From contig NZ_CP068023.1 of NCBI RefSeq assembly GCF_016695175.1, forward strand, positions 1,352,501 through 1,416,500: a stretch of DNA of 64,000 bases, written 5' to 3'. Position 1 is the first letter of the stretch, and every line of letters begins with the position of its first letter. Both the position numbers and the translations under genes were made by a program. The DNA is from Pseudoalteromonas sp. GCY (GTDB lineage Bacteria > Pseudomonadota > Gammaproteobacteria > Enterobacterales > Alteromonadaceae). This document shows positions 63,035-64,000 of the stretch, one piece after another. A model generated the notes under the pieces. That model searched no databases, was not told the DNA's origin, and was given only the letters and a program-made list of their open reading frames with translations.

Positions 63035-64000
63035 ATGGCAGTTAAAGTGTTAGTCGTAGACGATTCTAGTTTTTTTCGTCGTCGAGTCAGTGAGATTTTA
63101 GAAAAAGACAGTGAAATCAAAGTTATAGATTTTGCAGTTAATGGAAAGGAGGCGGTTGAAAAGGCCGCTTCATTGCGTCCAGACGTAATTACGATGGACG
63201 TGGAAATGCCTGTGCTTGATGGGATCAGTGCGGTGAAGCAGATCATGCAGGCCACGCCGACCCCAATCTTAATGTTTTCTTCGTTAACTCGTGAAGGCGC
63301 TAGTGCTACGTTAGATGCACTGGATGCAGGCGCTGTAGATTTCTTACCGAAAAAGTTTGAAGACATCGCTCGTAATAGCGAAGAAGCAATTAAATCATTA
63401 CAAAATAAGGTAAAGGAAATTGGTCGCCGTCGCGTTAGCCGTTTTACTCGCCCTAGTATTGCGACTCCACCAAAGCGCGTCGAGTCTAGAGCAACTCGCG
63501 CTGATACAGGACGAGCAACGATCCCTCAACCGGATAGAAGTTTTCAGAGGCCGGTATCTGGTGGCACGTCCAGTGCTGCGGGTGCTAGAGCATCGGGTAA
63601 AAAATATGGACTGGTTGCAATTGGTACATCGACAGGTGGACCCGTTGCACTACAAACAATATTGACGCAGCTGCCAGCAAACTTTCCTCATCCAATTTTA
63701 CTTATCCAGCACATGCCAGCCGCATTTACACCTGCGTTTGCAGCAAGATTAAATAGTTTATGCCAAATTAAGGTTAAAGAAGCTGAGCAAGGTGATAGAT
63801 TAATGCCTGGTGTGGCCTATTTAGCACCTGGCGGTAAGCAAATGCTGGTTGAAAATCGCGGTGGCAGTAAGACACTAAAAGTGTTTGAAGATGATAGTCC
63901 AAGGATCACCTATAAACCCAGCGTTGATGTGACATTTGCAAGTGTTGCAAAAGCTTATGGTGGCGACACGTTAGCGATTGTCCTAACGGGAATGGGCGCA
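63035..64000 (+). CDS. cheB: chemotaxis methylesterase CheB (runs past the window)
   Basis: 322 residues are visible from ATG 63035 and the frame is open at the edge. The receiver domain has [16 protein letters not shown], phosphoacceptor D55 (ITMDVEMP) and [10 protein letters not shown] Arg/Pro/Thr/Ser-rich linker (about 130-190) leads to the esterase domain with [16 protein letters not shown] (catalytic Ser), [23 protein letters not shown] (His) and the beginning of LTGMGA. It removes methyl groups from chemoreceptors and is activated by CheA. Confidence 0.95.
   Translation, partial: MAVKVLVVDDSSFFRRRVSEILEKDSEIKVIDFAVNGKEAVEKAASLRPDVITMDVEMPVLDGISAVKQIMQATPTPILMFSSLTREGASATLDALDAGAVDFLPKKFEDIARNSEEAIKSLQNKVKEIGRRRVSRFTRPSIATPPKRVESRATRADTGRATIPQPDRSFQRPVSGGTSSAAGARASGKKYGLVAIGTSTGGPVALQTILTQLPANFPHPILLIQHMPAAFTPAFAARLNSLCQIKVKEAEQGDRLMPGVAYLAPGGKQMLVENRGGSKTLKVFEDDSPRITYKPSVDVTFASVAKAYGGDTLAIVLTGMGA

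Overview
The window reads as chromosomal DNA of a marine gammaproteobacterium with a polar flagellum. Pseudoalteromonas or a close relative is the best guess. The grounds are the flaG-fliD-fliS / flrA / flrBC / fliE-to-cheB gene order, FlhF and FlhG for polar placement, a Vibrio/Shewanella-type FlrABC cascade, and moderate to low GC. The genus is an inference and no database was searched.

Layout. 1-4033: end of one flagellin, a complete flagellin, flaG, fliD, fliS and a fliT-like gene. 4052-8840: a Maf-type flagellin glycosyltransferase, an M28-like (DUF4910) protein and an FAD oxidoreductase, all chained to fliT. 8854-26582 (minus strand): about 17 sugar-modification genes, comprising five methyltransferases, nucleotidyltransferases, a HldE-like fusion in reversed domain order, SDR enzymes, a split transketolase, a SIS isomerase, a HAD phosphatase, a small-molecule kinase and an SpsF-like cytidylyltransferase. 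26763-34469: pseudaminic-acid genes in two opposed operons (pseI-ACP-pseG/GNAT fusion-acyl ligase, and pseB-pseC-Gfo/Idh oxidoreductase). 34693-40445: a third, divergent flagellin, flrA, an inserted tag gene, flrB and flrC. 40700-59499: fliEFGHIJ, fliKLMNOPQR-flhB, flhA-flhF-flhG-fliA. 59542-64000: cheY, cheZ, cheA and the start of cheB.

How it works together. FlrA and FlrC with sigma-54 should drive the basal body and FliA should drive filament genes. I find eight good -24/-12 (GG-N10-GC) elements. Four precede flagellar operons (flrB, fliE, fliK, flhA) and four precede sugar operons (10.5, 25.8, 26.7 and 34.6 kb), so glycan synthesis appears wired into the flagellar hierarchy. Two sigma-28 elements precede the complete flagellin and fliD. 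The only clear glycosyltransferase is Maf, and no flippase or polymerase is visible. The likely product is therefore a single, heavily decorated nonulosonic acid placed on flagellin, not a polysaccharide. An acyl carrier protein, an adenylate-forming ligase and a GNAT domain fused to PseG suggest a non-acetyl N-acyl group. The split transketolase, SIS, HAD, kinase and reversed-HldE set suggests an extra sugar or side-chain pathway.

Odd points: fliJ carries an in-frame amber codon that removes its second half; CheA has three copies of an acidic 18-residue motif where a P2 domain is expected; an SDR has Arg in place of the catalytic Lys; and the island is a mosaic of base composition. No gap between genes exceeds about 260 bases.
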